This document shows positions 21,801 through 33,940 of a stretch of DNA of 64,000 nucleotides, piece by piece. The stretch is taken from assembly GCA_030247855.1 (NCBI GenBank), contig JAPDRN010000159.1:1-64000 (forward strand), written 5' to 3'. Numbering within the stretch: the stretch's first letter is position 1; each line of letters opens with the position of its first letter. Source of the stretch: Knufia peltigerae. Taxonomy: Eukaryota; Ascomycota; Eurotiomycetes; Chaetothyriales; Trichomeriaceae. A program made the position numbers and the translations under genes. The notes under the pieces were generated by a model that was not told the DNA's origin, made no database searches, and was given only the letters and a program-made list of their open reading frames with translations.

Positions 21801-23943
21801 TCTATGATCACTGCAGATGGTTGATCTGCGGCCGACTATGACTGTGATATGGTTATGATTTCGAACCGACCAGGACTCCTAGAGATACTCCATCTCTGGA
21901 ACACATGGTGCGTCAGGAACACGTGTGACGCGAATGCTATGCGCTTCGTATGACAAATTGCAGCGATGAAAGACACGAGATCGTGGTGAAGAATCGCGAT
22001 ATGAAGAAGGGCTTTTTGCAAAGTCATTCGCTAGGGATATCGGTTCAAGGGATGCTTTTGCTGCTTCATTTTTTTACATACACATTCTTTTAGTGGTTTC
22101 CGACTGCTACCCTTCTCATCAACGGCGAGAATGCATCACATGATGTATGTTGAATGATTGATAAATTGACATTTGTTATGGAGTACCAGAAATTCCTTGA
22201 CTCAGACAGACTACAAAAACCTCCTTATCGCTACTTACGGGGGTATTATCTTCTTATCACTTTCTCCCTGTTACCTCGCCTTGACAGGGATGATATGTTT
22301 CGTAGCACACGGAGATGTCCATTTCAATGCGCCTGTGCATATTTTACCTGTATAAAGCAAGTCCAAGCAGAGAGGGCTAGACAGGGCACAATCGCCCAGA
22401 AATCTAGTTCAAGTAATTAGTACAGTGACTTGCTCAGGAGTGGTCGATTAGTATGTGGAACAACTTAAGCCTCGACGGGGTCGTTGCTTATCAAAGGCCA
22501 AGCCGTAGGTACGTTTCTTCGTCTTGCCGGGGGGGACGATGACCATATGAATTGTATAAACACTCGGCAAATCATGTTAAGTAGTGTAGTTCAGGTAATG
22601 ATTGCTTCGTATTGTGCACAACCCTCCCATGCTCTTCTTCTTCTGCTCTTCCATTCCTTGTTTTCCCATCTCGATGGGGTTTCTCCCCCCTCCTCCCAAG
22701 GTGACGATCAGAACCGGGGTCTACCTTTTGATCCCCAGTGAATGAAAAAAGAAAGAAAGGATGAATGGTGTCAGAACCAGGCCCCCCCTCCCCTCTTCCT
22801 CGTGGTTATCTCGTCCTTATTGCGGAGCAACCAAAGGTCGCCTACTCGTAGTACTCACTGACTTGTTTGCCTATCATTTGCATGCATTCACGCCCACTGA
22901 CTACTATCCTTGTCCTTTTCTTATTGTTATCTCTCGGTTCGTTTATCCCCATCCTGCGTGACGAGTTAACGCCAGTAACAACTCGGGTTCGTACTTCCCT
23001 AGTACGATCTTCTGTCCTCCTTGCCTGTGTAGTCCTGGAGGAGGAGAAAACCAAGACCCGTCCGCCCGAAGCCATTTTGGCTTTGCGAATACGAGTATCA
23101 CTACAAGTTACCGAGTCGTTGACCCTGACCATCTACTTCGTGTAGAGTAGAGCTAAGACCTAGAACCTAGGGCTAGTACTTGCTTGAGAACGGGGCATTC
23201 CGCATATCCACGTTTCTTCGACTGGACTCGTAGGTTGCGATCTTTACTGTAATTGATATCCCACCACCCACCAAGACCCAATTAGCAATTGTGCCATTCA
23301 CCAAGCTATGGCGACAGACCTGTGTTTTGAACAATAAAACCTTGCCCCGGATTTCCCTAAACAATTTACAGTAAAGTTGTTCAGGCTAAGGGCCGTTACT
23401 CTCGTAGGTGACCCTTCTTCTTATCTATCCTTCTTACCTGCCTACTTTGAACAATCGTCAGTGGACGACGTTCGTATTTAAACATCTTGAGAGGGCACGC
23501 CTTTTTTGGCTTTTGTTCTGGACTCTCTGCCCTTGCTGTCTCGCCCTCCTCCCTCTTGGTTCCCAAACCGAGGATATCCATTCCCAATCCTATCATTCCA
23601 CTCCCATCATTCCACTCCCATCTCATCTCATCTTTCTATCTCCCTCTATCTCCCCTCTTACCTCGCTTTCAGCATTCTTTACACTGTACTTTGTAATCAA
23701 AGGGTTTCGAATTTACTTCTGTTACCACCCTGTCAAGATATATATGTATACGGAGTACAAGAAGACCTCAACTCAAATCAAACATCCCGTGCTCCACACC
23801 CAGAAATCCACTGATCTCCCGTACCCGTACCCCGCCCCGCACTCGCGACGACGACGACGACCTATACAAGAGGCATTGTCTACACAACGACCGTAAAGGG
23901 ACCACAGCCTTATCAAGTCTATTGCCACCCAAGGAAATCGAAA
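21801..23943. other. 2.1-kb intergenic region with C/T-rich leader
   Basis: No supported gene. Frames are short and overlapping on both strands. 23570-23660 is a C/T-rich tract with a near-exact tandem repeat of ATCATTCCACTCCC (about 23596-23623). TACGGAGTAC lies at 23749-23758 and a (GAC)n run near 23848-23862. Together these look like the promoter and 5' leader of the permease. Confidence 0.5.
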
Positions 23944-25954
23944 ATGGTCGCGACGGATTCAAAACTCCCCGAGGGTGATGATCCACGAGGAGGTCCACCA
24001 TCAGAACGTCGAGGGTCTTTGATGGTCGACCCGAAACTGGCCAGCGAGGAGGATGCCGCCGTCCTGGCCAAGATGGGATACAAGCAGGAACTCCGGCGCA
24101 ACTTCAGCATGATCGAAGTGTTTGGGATCGCCTTCGCCATCATGGGTCTCCTCCCTTCGATCGCGAGTACCTTGTCGTTCTCCATCCCGGCGGGGCCCGT
24201 CGGGTTGGTCTGGGGGTGGTTCCTGGCTTCCATGTTCATCTTCGTCGTTGGGTTGGCCATGGCCGATTTGGGATCGAGCATGCCTACAAGTGGAGGTGAG
24301 TTACACAGTACATGTCGAAATTACTCAAACACAGGCTGACACCCTCCCCTTACTTAGGATTGTACTACTGGACTCATTACTACGCTTCACCAAATTGGAG
24401 AAACATGCTGAGCTTCTTGGTCGGATACAGCAATACTCTTGGACTCGTCGGCGGTCTCTGTTCAATTGATTGTATGTTTTCTGGGGCCCAAACCATAGCC
24501 CAAACCCAGGCATACTCTATCTATCCGGCCCCCTTGAGCGTGATAAGCAACTGATCAATTCACAGATGGTTTCGCTCTTCAGTTCTTATCAGTCATCGTC
24601 ATTGCTCGTGACGGTAATTGGACCCCGACAAACGGACAAATATACGGAACGTTTTTGGCGACAGTCGCTTGCCACGGAGCAATCGCATCAACCATGGCCA
24701 GGGTGATGGGAAAGCTCCAGACAGTTTTTGTGGTGATGAACTTTGTACTCATCTTCGCCACCATCATCGCCTTGCCGATTGGAGCCAAAGACTCACGAAA
24801 TAGTGCTTCGTACATCTTCACCCATGTCGAGAATCTCACGACTTGGCCATCTGGCTGGGCGTTCATGCTCTCTTGGCTCAGTCCGATCTGGACCATTGGT
24901 GGATTCGATTCAGCCGTGCATATCAGGTGAGTCCACGTCTTACGGGAGGAAAGAGACATAAAGAATTCCAACGTCCATACAGTGAAGAGGCTGCCAACGC
25001 CGTCAAAGCCGTCCCATTTGGTATTCTGTTCTCGATCGGCTCGTGCTGGCTCTTTGGCTGGATCTGCTGCATCGTAATCGCTGCCTGCATGTCTCAGGAT
25101 CTCGAACACATTCTTGGTTCGCCCTTTGGCCAGCCCATGGCACAGATATACTTTGACGCCCTCGGCAAAAACGGTGCACTGGGATTCATGTCCCTTTTGA
25201 TGATTGTCCAATTCCTGGTAAGTAGAGAGCGCCAGACTTCGATCTCAAGCGTCCTGACTTTTGTACCCTACAGATGGGCATCTCGATTCTCGTTGCTGCT
25301 TCTCGTCAATCCTGGGCCTTCTCGCGAGATGGCGCCTTGCCATTTTCAAGCTTCTTCCGGCCCATATCGAAAACGTTCGGATATATCCCCGTCCGCACGA
25401 CCGTCGGATGTGCCGTGTTGGCCGCCGTCCTCGGCTTGTTGTGTCTGATCGCCCCTGCAGCCGCATCGGCACTATTCTCACTTGCAGTTGCCGGGAATAA
25501 CCTGGCCTGGGGTACACCCATCTTCTGCCGCGTCGTCTGGGGCCAGAAGAAGTTCAGCCCAGGGCCGATATACACGGGTAAACTATCCACGCCTATCGCC
25601 TGGCTGGCGGTCCTGTTCTTGATTTTTGGCACTTTGCTGGCCATGTTCCCCGTGGGTGGACCGAACCCGGACGCGGAGTCTATGAATTACACCTGTGTCA
25701 TCAACTCGGCAGTCTGGGGCGGGGCACTGCTTTATTATGCCATTGACGCACGGAAGTGGTTCAGAGGCCCGCAGATCACCATCGACCTGGATCAACTCAC
25801 AGAGGCCCAGGAGCAGGCGCTCCGAGAAGAAGGCGTCAAGATTGAGAGCGAAGGTGGCAAGGCCGTAGTGGGTGGGAGGAGGGGGAGCACAGGCAGTAGT
25901 GTTCCCATCGAATCAGATCTTCGCGGGAAGGGGGAGGAGGAAACAGATAAGTAG
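23944..25954 (+). CDS. APC-superfamily amine/GABA/choline-type permease
   Basis: A plasma-membrane transporter for an amino acid, GABA, choline or another amine. Five exons (23944-24295, 24358-24471, 24566-24926, 24983-25217, 25274-25954), all joining in frame, give 580 aa. The soluble N-terminus ends in the family element LAKMGYKQELRRNFS followed by MIEVFGIAFAIMGLLPSIAS, the first helix pair. About 12 hydrophobic segments follow, with the conserved loop (WLSPIWTIGGFDSAVHISEE). The C-terminus is polar. It is convergent with the Zn2Cys6 regulator downstream (stops 71 bp apart), so regulator, permease and exporter may form one unit, though this is inferred only from position. Confidence 0.9.
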
Positions 25955-26025
25955 TCTCGGCAATGTGGCCTTGAGTACCGCAAAACCGACGGCTGTTGTG
26001 ATCCCGGCTAATATTTTATCGCCAT

Positions 26026-28293
26026 TTAATCCGTATTTATCGAGCATGTTGGAAACTGGGGCCAGAAGCTATCGTCGAAAAAGTCCATCAGGCTCGTCTC
26101 GCCAGGGAACAGGAATTCGTCGTTCGTGGTGGTAGCGGCGGTTGAAGCAATGGGGGCCTCAGCCCCGCCCGCCGACAACGCCGACATTGACTGTTGTTTT
26201 CGCTGTTGCTGCTGTCTCGTTTGGGACGCCCTGTAATTGTGTATCTCTTTCCACCGCTGCATCTTGGGATTGATGTTTTCGAAGACAGGAGGCACCGTCG
26301 AAGACGATTCGGAAGGCGCGCCAGGGTTGGGGAATAACATGGCTCGTTCTGCTGCCGCGTTGGCTTCTTTCATCTTCGCCATCATGGTGTCCATAGTGGT
26401 GCAGAAATCGATCGTGTCGCTCGCGTACGCCGCATCCCAACCTTCTCCATCGTAGAGGCATAACTTGGACAGCACGACACTCGCGTGGCCCATGAGGCTC
26501 CACGGGAAGTAGCTGCAGTCGAAATAGACGGAGATGGGGATGGAGTACCACTTCTCGAAAAACGACTTGGTCGAGCCCAGACAGGCGAAGAGCATCTTGA
26601 GTCGGGTCATGGGGAAATCCCCATAGTTGGCGCTGCTGTTGGTGTCGTGAACGGCGACCCCGTAGAGGTATATCTCCATCAAAAAGTAATGAAGCCACAG
26701 AATATCTGTTTGACATTAGTCTCATGAACACCGACTTTTCCTTTTTCTCTTGGAAGACCACTTTCTATCCGGACAAGGGCAACTGTCTCAGCGTATACCA
26801 CATACCTTCTAGAATTGTACCCGAAGGTGGCAAGCTCGACTTGATGCTCCGCAGCTCTGCTTGCAGGGCCGTGACATACGCCCCTATCGGCGGCGCGGAG
26901 ATGGTGGAAGAAGTGCTCCAGTCGTCCGGGGAAAGGGTACGGGTGATCCTCCCGGACATGCGAGCGATGCGGACCAGATGAACCAGGAAGACGTCGCTGG
27001 CATACTTCCTTTCTTCCTCGAGTAATTGACAGCACTCTTCGGCATAAGCTGAAAACCTTATAGGTTCGATCTCGCGTGTGGTCATGGACACTCTGTGTGT
27101 ATGAAAGTGATTATTTGTCAACATGCATGTATTGCTTCTTCCGACCATCAACGGTCCCACGGGTTTGGAAGAAGGGAATGTTCCCCTCGTTAACCTCGGT
27201 CTCAACTTACAACGTAGAGATATAGAACCCTCCAAGGTATGCTCTCCTCTCGGCCAGAGTACGTTTCGGACCCGGGAATTCCGGGCGAAAGTATCCGACC
27301 GTCCCAAAAAGCCCTTTGTGATATCGTGGATCTGGGCTCCTGTTGAGACCCAAGTCGCTCAATTGCGCCATGATGAGGTGAACGAGGTTCCCGAGCTGTG
27401 AGCCCAGAGGAAAATGTATGTGATACCTAGCCGCGAGACAGTCAGTGAAACTATGTGGGTAACATTTTGGCGAGTCCGGTATAAAATCCAGATGACCCCG
27501 ATTTGTGATGGTGCTTACCATGCCAGATAAACCAGCAAGCCTTGAAGTATGTCGAGGCTTTGCTCTCCTCTGAGAAGGACCTTTTCAGCAATCACTTCCC
27601 GGACTCTCTTCGCCAGCGACGTTTGACGCTCGATATGATGTCGACAACCTATTGTCATGACGGTCATGAAGAGGAAAGGCTTCGTCTTGAGCTCTTCCAG
27701 TGTCATGTCTGGCGGAATGACCACAAAGGGGAAATACTGCGCCATGTGCGTCCAGTATGCCTTGAGTATGAAAAACTCTTCGTCCTCGCTTCGCAGGACC
27801 TGCTTGACGTGGTCCAGAGGCGATGGACCGACGGACCCAAACAGGAGACCTTGACCTCGCAGTTGCGAGCCACCAACTTGACTGGAAGTGGCAAGAATGG
27901 CGGCGACTCCATCCAGCTTACGTTCGATCCTCGCTACATGGCTGCTTTCCTGTTAGCCCATCCCGGAGAGGCTTGAGAAAGGGAAAACCTTGAAAAGAAA
28001 GAGAGGGTAATAACAGGCATTCAGCCTGTACAGGACCACTCACGAGGGAGCCTTTGTTTTTCGCCGATGAGAACCGGGCTCTTGTACGGCACATGGTTTC
28101 CTGAGACGTCGACATCTGCAAAAAGACGAATCAGCAATCGAATACGAATAAGACGCCCTCGAACGAACCTCGTGCAGATGATTGCTTCTGCGTCAAAGAT
28201 ACACTTGACCTTGGCGCGAGCGCAAGTCACACAAGCTTTTGGGCCGCGGACGCCAGGACTATCAGCCTCACTAGGAGGGGTCAAATGGGACAT
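26026..28293 (-). CDS. Zn2Cys6 fungal-specific transcription factor
   Basis: A nuclear DNA-binding regulator. Six exons (28293-28169, 28115-28044, 27941-27519, 27426-27211, 27092-26806, 26705-26026) give 600 aa. The Zn2Cys6 cluster is split by the first intron: C21-x2-C24-x6-C31-x8-C40 from exon 1, and C43 and C50 from exon 2 (TRCRRLRKPC). The linker reaches a short coiled element (RIERKLDGVAAIL) and then the middle homology region (HMAQYFPFVVIPPDMT, ERRAYLGGFYIST). The third acceptor is ambiguous between two AGs 3 nt apart (27942 or 27945). Intron 1 uses the unusual donor GTTCGT. It is divergent from the DHA2 transporter across 459 bp rich in CGG-type sites, suggesting it controls that gene. 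Confidence 0.87.
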
Positions 28294-28484
28294 CTCGGGC
28301 CCATGTCATGCCCGGAGGAGCCGACACGGTAAGATCGTTGAATAAGATTATCGAGTTCGCTCGTTAGTGTCTGCTCCGTTCCCTGGTCCGGCTCAAGCGT
28401 GACAATTGATCAAAAAATGGTTGACGTGCCTGCCATGGAAATCTGAGGATTTCTGTTGTCCTTTTTCAAGGTAACAAGTCCGAG

Positions 28485-28711
28485 CGGAACCGAACGGAGC
28501 AAAACGAGTCCGTTCGACTCCATCCGACCCCGTTCAAGGCCTCAAGGCATCCCGATTTACGGCATAGCGTCGGCGACTTTGACCAATCACCTGGAAACAC
28601 CTTGACCTCCAGTAACAATCTTGTCCGCACTCGCATACTAGACTCCTGGGATCATCCATACACGGAGCACGAACGGAATCGGTCCAGCACGATAAAAATG
28701 ACATTGAACGG
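28485..28711. promoter_or_regulatory. cluster of GAACGG/CCGTTC elements in divergent promoter
   Basis: CGAACGGA at 28491-28498 and its exact inverse TCCGTTCG at 28509-28516 form an 8-bp inverted repeat with a 10-bp spacer. Further copies lie at 28530-28535 (CCGTTC), 28670-28677 (CGAACGGA) and 28706-28711 (GAACGG). Zn2Cys6 dimers commonly bind paired CGG triplets, and the adjacent regulator is the obvious candidate; that link is inferred. Confidence 0.55.
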
Positions 28712-28752
28712 GCTCCGTCGATGGTTATCGCGTGACAAGTCACTTGGCATGA

Positions 28753-30854
28753 ATGTTCACAATGGCTAAGTCTGGCCTAGATGTACAAGATTCGACGGCT
28801 ACAAAGGAAGAGCAGAATGCAGGATCCAACGAGCAGCACGCAGACAGGTCCGCAGGCGACTCGTCTCGACGAAGTAGTCTCGACGCCCCAGCTCCTTCTT
28901 CCGAAGAGAAAGATGCCACCAAGCAATCCAAGCCGCCGATGTTGAAACTTGTTACTCTCTTTGTCTCTGTATTCTTCTCGGTGTTTCTCATGGCTCTCAA
29001 TGGGTCGATACTTGCAACGGTGGGTTCCAAGGTATCGATATTTTCGCGCGTCTTGATCTGACTCTCATAACAGGCCATACCACAAATCACGACGCATTTC
29101 AAGTCACTGGAGGATATTGGCTGGTACGGAAGCACTTACTTGATCGCGACGTATGTTCCACATTCAAAGCCTGAACGTCAGTGCTAACTTCCTTCAGAGC
29201 TTGTATGCAGCCGCTCGTCGGCAAGATCTACACCCTGATCCCAATCAAGGTCAGTCGCACCGCGTAACACGTAGGGAACTGTACTGACAGTCATCTTCAG
29301 CAAACTTACATCACATTTATGACTACTTATACAGTAGGGTCGGCCATCTGTGGCTCCGCGACATCATCTAAGATGTTGATAGGCGGAAGAGCAGTCCAGG
29401 GCGTGGGAGGCGCGGGAATACTGAATGGGGCGTTCACAGTCATTGCATCAACCGCTCCAGAGGGCCAGAAGCCCATTTTCACCGGAATAGGCATTGCCTT
29501 GTCGACTGTTGGCCAGGTCATTGGCCCACTGATAGGAGGTGCCTTGACACAAAACATTTCATGGCGTTGGTGTAGGTCCGGAATCGTTTCCTGAAATGAC
29601 TTCGTGGCTGATTACTCGACACTAGGCTTTTACATTAGCTTGCCTCCTGCAGGTGTCGTACTCCTCGTCCTCACGACTGTCACGATACCAGAGCAAACAG
29701 AGAAGCAGCCTCTCAGATCGAACTGGAAGAAGTTGATCACAGAGTTGGATCTGATCGGATTTGCTCTCTTCGCACCCGCCTCAGTGATGTTGTTGCTGGC
29801 GGTCATCTGGGGAGGTAACAAATTCGCATGGGATTCCGCAACCGTCATCGGCCTTTTCTGTGGGTCATTCGTTACGTACCTCATCTTTGCAGCATGGCAA
29901 GGGCATCGAGGCGAGAAAGCAATGATTCCCCCACATATCATCGGGAGACGGCTGGTACTAGCTGGCTGTGCTACCAATCTCTTTCAAATGGCTTCGAACA
30001 TGGTCCTTGCATATTACTTGCCTCTCTGGTTCCAGGTTGTGAAAGGAGCAACCCCGACCTTAAGTGGCGTGTACCTTTTGCCTACAGCAATATCTCAAAG
30101 TATCGGTGCGGTCGTTGCTGGAAAGATTGGTGAGCCACTTCGCCTCAAAAGATTTCGTTTCTTCTGACTCGGAAATAGTGCAAGTGTTGAGATATTGTAC
30201 TCCATGGGCCATATTCGGATCCATCGTCTCGACCATCGGTTCAGGCTTGATAACAACTTTCACTCCCACAACCGGTACTGGGAACTGGATTGGGTATCAA
30301 ATACTGGTGGGCACCGGCCGTGCATCAGTCTTTCAGATGGTGAGTGGCGCAACAAAGAGTATCGTGTGATTCAAACTGACGTTCTACCAGCCGATCACTG
30401 CTATCCAAGGATTTCTCCCGAAGAAGGAACAGGCCATGGCCACGTCACAGGTGTTCTTTTGTCAGTACCTTGGAGGCACGATATTCCTTGCGATTGCACA
30501 GACACTTTTCACGGGCAGCCTACGCTCAGCTTTGCACCGAGATGCCCCAGGTGTCAATGCTGAACATATCATTGAAGTCGGAGCATCTGCAGTGAGATCA
30601 GCGGTCTCACCAGCCGATCTACCTGGAGTGTTGAAGGCATACAACCATGCCATTGTTGACGATTTCGTAAGTCTCGGATTCACCTGCGACTCCATTCCAT
30701 AGCTGACCTTTTGATCCAGTACCTTTCGGTCGGCGGCACATGTGCAGCATTCGTTGCCTGCTTCGGTCTAGGTTTCAAGAAATTGCCTCAGCGAGAAACA
30801 GTCGAAAAGGACACGGCGGCCGATCTCAAGAGGACGGAGAGCAATATCGCCTAG
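28753..30854 (+). CDS. MFS drug:H+ antiporter, DHA2 (14-TM) family
   Basis: Probably exports a toxic compound or metabolite at the plasma membrane. Eight exons (28753-29019, 29074-29150, 29198-29249, 29301-29571, 29626-30129, 30179-30339, 30391-30666, 30720-30854), all in frame, give 580 aa. After a charged N-terminus come MALNGSILATAIPQIT and DIGWYGSTYLIATACMQP, the DHA2 pattern in helices 1-2. GGRAVQGVGGAGI (helix 4 motif) and SWRWCFYISLPPAG (end of the first half) follow. The gene is unusually intron-rich for this window. A second in-frame Met three codons on is an alternative start. Shared promoter with the Zn2Cys6 gene. Confidence 0.9.
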
Positions 30855-31470
30855 CTGATGAACATGGCGATTCGACAGATCTTTCATCAGCATATGGAGT
30901 TCAGCTTGTAGTACGGGCGTTTGGATCGGCTTAGAGTCCCGGAAAAGCTGCGTGGCCTTTCATCGGTAACAGGGGTTTAATTGATGGAATCGCAGCACGA
31001 GGAATTTGTCGATTCAAGATTGCGAGTGCGCCTCACAGACTTTGTGGCGCACCGTAGATGTTTTGCCGGGTTTTAGCGAGTCATGTGGAATCCTGCTTTG
31101 TGCCCCTTACTTGCTGATATTGTAGTCACGTCTCTTTCATTCTCACTGTATGTAAGTTACTGAGGCAATCCGGAGACAAAGCTGTTTAGAAGGACTCTGT
31201 CAAGGCTATCCGACAATGGGATTCAGGACGAGCCTTGTGTTGTTTGGGCTGAGGTCTAGAATGAAAGTGCCTTCAAACGATCACACCTTCGTTTCATCCT
31301 ACAAAACCAAAATCTGTCGATAAAGTCATTCTGCACCATTTATGGCTCATCCCCGCGGTCCTTTCAGGTAACTTCCACACATTTCACATATCACTGGCTC
31401 TTTTCGCAGCTATAGCACACACGACTTCTTCTGGTCTCGAGTGAAGATGACCGTCCCCGTCCCACCCGCT
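30855..31470. other. convergent intergenic region
   Basis: Between the DHA2 transporter and the SnoaL-like gene. No coding or structural signal noticed. Confidence 0.45.
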
Positions 31471-31824
31471 TCAACCTGAAAAATTGACCCATACCTTGTC
31501 GATCTTGCCGGTCTCGTTCAAGGTGATGTCGGTCCCCTTCAACACAGGGTCGCCTCCAGTTGGTCCGAAGGTCCAGTCGATGATGACCAGACCGTGATTT
31601 TCGACCGGCTCAGAGGCGGCCTTGAATTCGAAATCGTTGCCCGCGATCAATTCCTTCATCCGCCCCTCGAGACCTTCGTAACCTTTGGTCACACGGTCGG
31701 ACTCGTACAGGGTCACGTCTGGACTGAAGATCTCATGCGTAATCTTGATCCGATCCGTCTCATTGCGGTTGGAAAAGACACAAAGACACGCCTCGGCGAG
31801 GTTGATGGTTTGGTTCGTTGCCAT
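31471..31824 (-). CDS. SnoaL/NTF2-fold small protein
   Basis: A single-exon 117-aa protein starting MATNQTINLAEA. Size and pattern fit the NTF2-like alpha+beta barrel: an N-terminal helix, then FSPDVTLYESDRVTKGYEG, a helix (LEGRMKELIAG) and C-terminal strands (NHGLVIIDWTFGP, VWVNFSG). Members serve as polyketide cyclases, epoxide hydrolases, dehydratases or binding proteins, so no reaction can be named. The frame stays open upstream to 32226, but that part looks like chance coding, and the Met at 31824 starts the recognisable fold. It is an orphan between the transporter group and the catabolic cluster. Confidence 0.65.
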   Translation of the reverse strand: MATNQTINLAEACLCVFSNRNETDRIKITHEIFSPDVTLYESDRVTKGYEGLEGRMKELIAGNDFEFKAASEPVENHGLVIIDWTFGPTGGDPVLKGTDITLNETGKIDKVWVNFSG

Positions 31825-33940
31825 CGTGGCTGGCCCCCGGCGTTTCCTTGTGGCGTCAAAATCGTAAGAGTGGTTCGAGTCTATTAAAACAGAGTGACAA
31901 GTACCACAAGAGCCAGCGTCGACAGATCTTTTATGTTTGCCCGATGATCCCGGAACGAGGTGCGTAAGACTCACTCGCAAGCTTAAGATGGAAGACAAGC
32001 TTGGTGCTAGGGCTGACGGGAGCAAGTTGGCGCCATCGAGTACCATTCTCCAATTCTGTACGTATGGAGGGTACTGAGTGACCGTTGAGGTTGTCGTCGT
32101 GACTAAGACACACACCTCAAGGGCAATTGTCCATGCCGTGCTTATTCGTTCCCACACGAACGGAACCCCATCGACAACCGAGGAGGTTTTTTTATTGATA
32201 CCTGGCCTCGTAAAAAAAACAAACACTCGTCGATGATTGGTTGTGTTGGTTCGTCGGATTTCAGCCGCACTTGAATGTTCACTGTCATCTGTACATCACC
32301 TCTGACTTGAATGTGCATAGTCGATTGTGGCGTTGACACAGTCACCTGAAAAGCTGGGGCTGGTCGATTCGAAGGGTGTCTGATAAGCCCGAAGCCTACT
32401 TTATCTGGATAATGTACAAACTCCTTGATGTGGAACGATGGGATGAGGCGGAATCCGCAGAGGCGAGTTTGCTACTGTAAGAAGCGCTGTGACCCAACCG
32501 TCTACTTGTCATGTTGATATCACTTGTCACTTAGTCTCGGCGCTTCAGGACAACCACGAAGGCCACTTCGCCTACACGTACATGAAGCTAGGTTTCCCCT
32601 CATCTCGAGCAACCATGGCCACGTCGAGACAGGGTAGCCGGGAGGCCACAAGGAGGTTATTTTACCCGCTTTCTTCTTCCGCACTCGACTGACCGGCAAA
32701 GGAAAACCTGCCCCTTAATGTATCAAGGAGAGACAAGAGCAGGGAGTCCTCTGCGACGGAGCACCCGGTTGGACTGCTTGATTGAGATTCATGACACTCA
32801 GAGGCAGCTGGATGGTTCTCTGAGAGTTCCCAGCGGACACAACATGGAGGTTGGAGCTGGTCGTCCGCCATCAGGGGTGGAATTGAGGCAGGACGCCAGT
32901 CCCCATGCCAGGGACTCGATCCACGGGAGCTGCCTAATCACAGAGCTGCGTGAAATCAGCGTCGCAGGGTTGTTGTAGCATCACCTATTCGATACCTTGA
33001 ACGTTCGTAAACTTGTCTGGACTTGTTTCTAAAACCATCACGATGCATCCCGTCTGTCACTCTACTTCTTTATTTCGTCTTTCGATGCTCCATGACATCG
33101 CTTCCTCCGATTCTTTCAGTCTCGTTTCAGCATTTACCTGTTTACGTAGTTCTCATTACGACTCGCCGCGTGAAATTTCCTGTATTTACGCTCATCGTAG
33201 ACCTCTATTTACAAAACCAGGCCGAAATCCTATTGATGAGCTCTTTAGTTCTGCTGCGAGACGTGGGTGAAATAACCAGGGGATTCCACTCTCTCAACAT
33301 GAACAATCCATAATAACCTCCCACAAACTAATATAGCTTAAGGTCTCTGACCAGGGACACTAGTATGCAAGTGCGCCAACTGATTCTTACCTATGTTCGT
33401 CCTGAGACGTCGGTTTTTATTGTGTACTTGATACACTTCTCGTCTGCCCTCGAGAGAGTTTCTGGCCACTTCAATCGCTCTTCTTTTGCGGATGCACGAG
33501 ATCGGCTTCATCTCTAGCCTGCTGGCTAGATCGTTTGTCCTTGCTGCAGCACCTCTACTAGACCCCGGCGATCTTTGTGGGATGGCCGGGGATAGCTTCG
33601 CCTGTTCATGGGGAAAGTAAAGCTATGCCGTCCTACTTCGTACAGTACGGAGTAGATGTCAACCCTCTAGTCATAAAACCGTGTGGGTTGACCCGTGTGG
33701 GATACGGCCCTCCCTCACTAGCCTTTCAGTCACTAACTTCTAGCCTGAGGGCTCGGTTGTCGTTAAGCTATCCTATTGAAATTCATATAATGTCTCTGCC
33801 TCTGGTAAAATCGAGCAAGATGTTGAGTCGCGGTTGCACCACATACGACCTGATAACCGCAAGACCTGTCATATCCGAACAGATCCTTTGATCTGAAAAC
33901 CCTTCCTACTGACTAGGGACCCCGTGCACATCTCAAGAGA
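31825..33940. other. 2.1-kb gene-poor stretch before the catabolic cluster
   Basis: No frame on either strand has a recognisable domain or plausible splicing. The right end, upstream of the MFS gene, holds GTACGGAGTAG at 33645-33655 and two CCGTGTGGG elements. It may be decayed sequence or host an unrecognised ncRNA; I see no direct evidence for either. Confidence 0.45.
33679..33701 (+). promoter_or_regulatory. two CCGTGTGGG elements upstream of MFS transporter
   Basis: CCGTGTGGG at 33679-33687 and again at 33693-33701, in direct orientation, about 262 and 248 bp before the start at 33941. The first continues TTG and the second ATA, matching the extensions of the copies at 48646 and 43474 respectively. 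Function as an operator is inferred. Confidence 0.5.
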
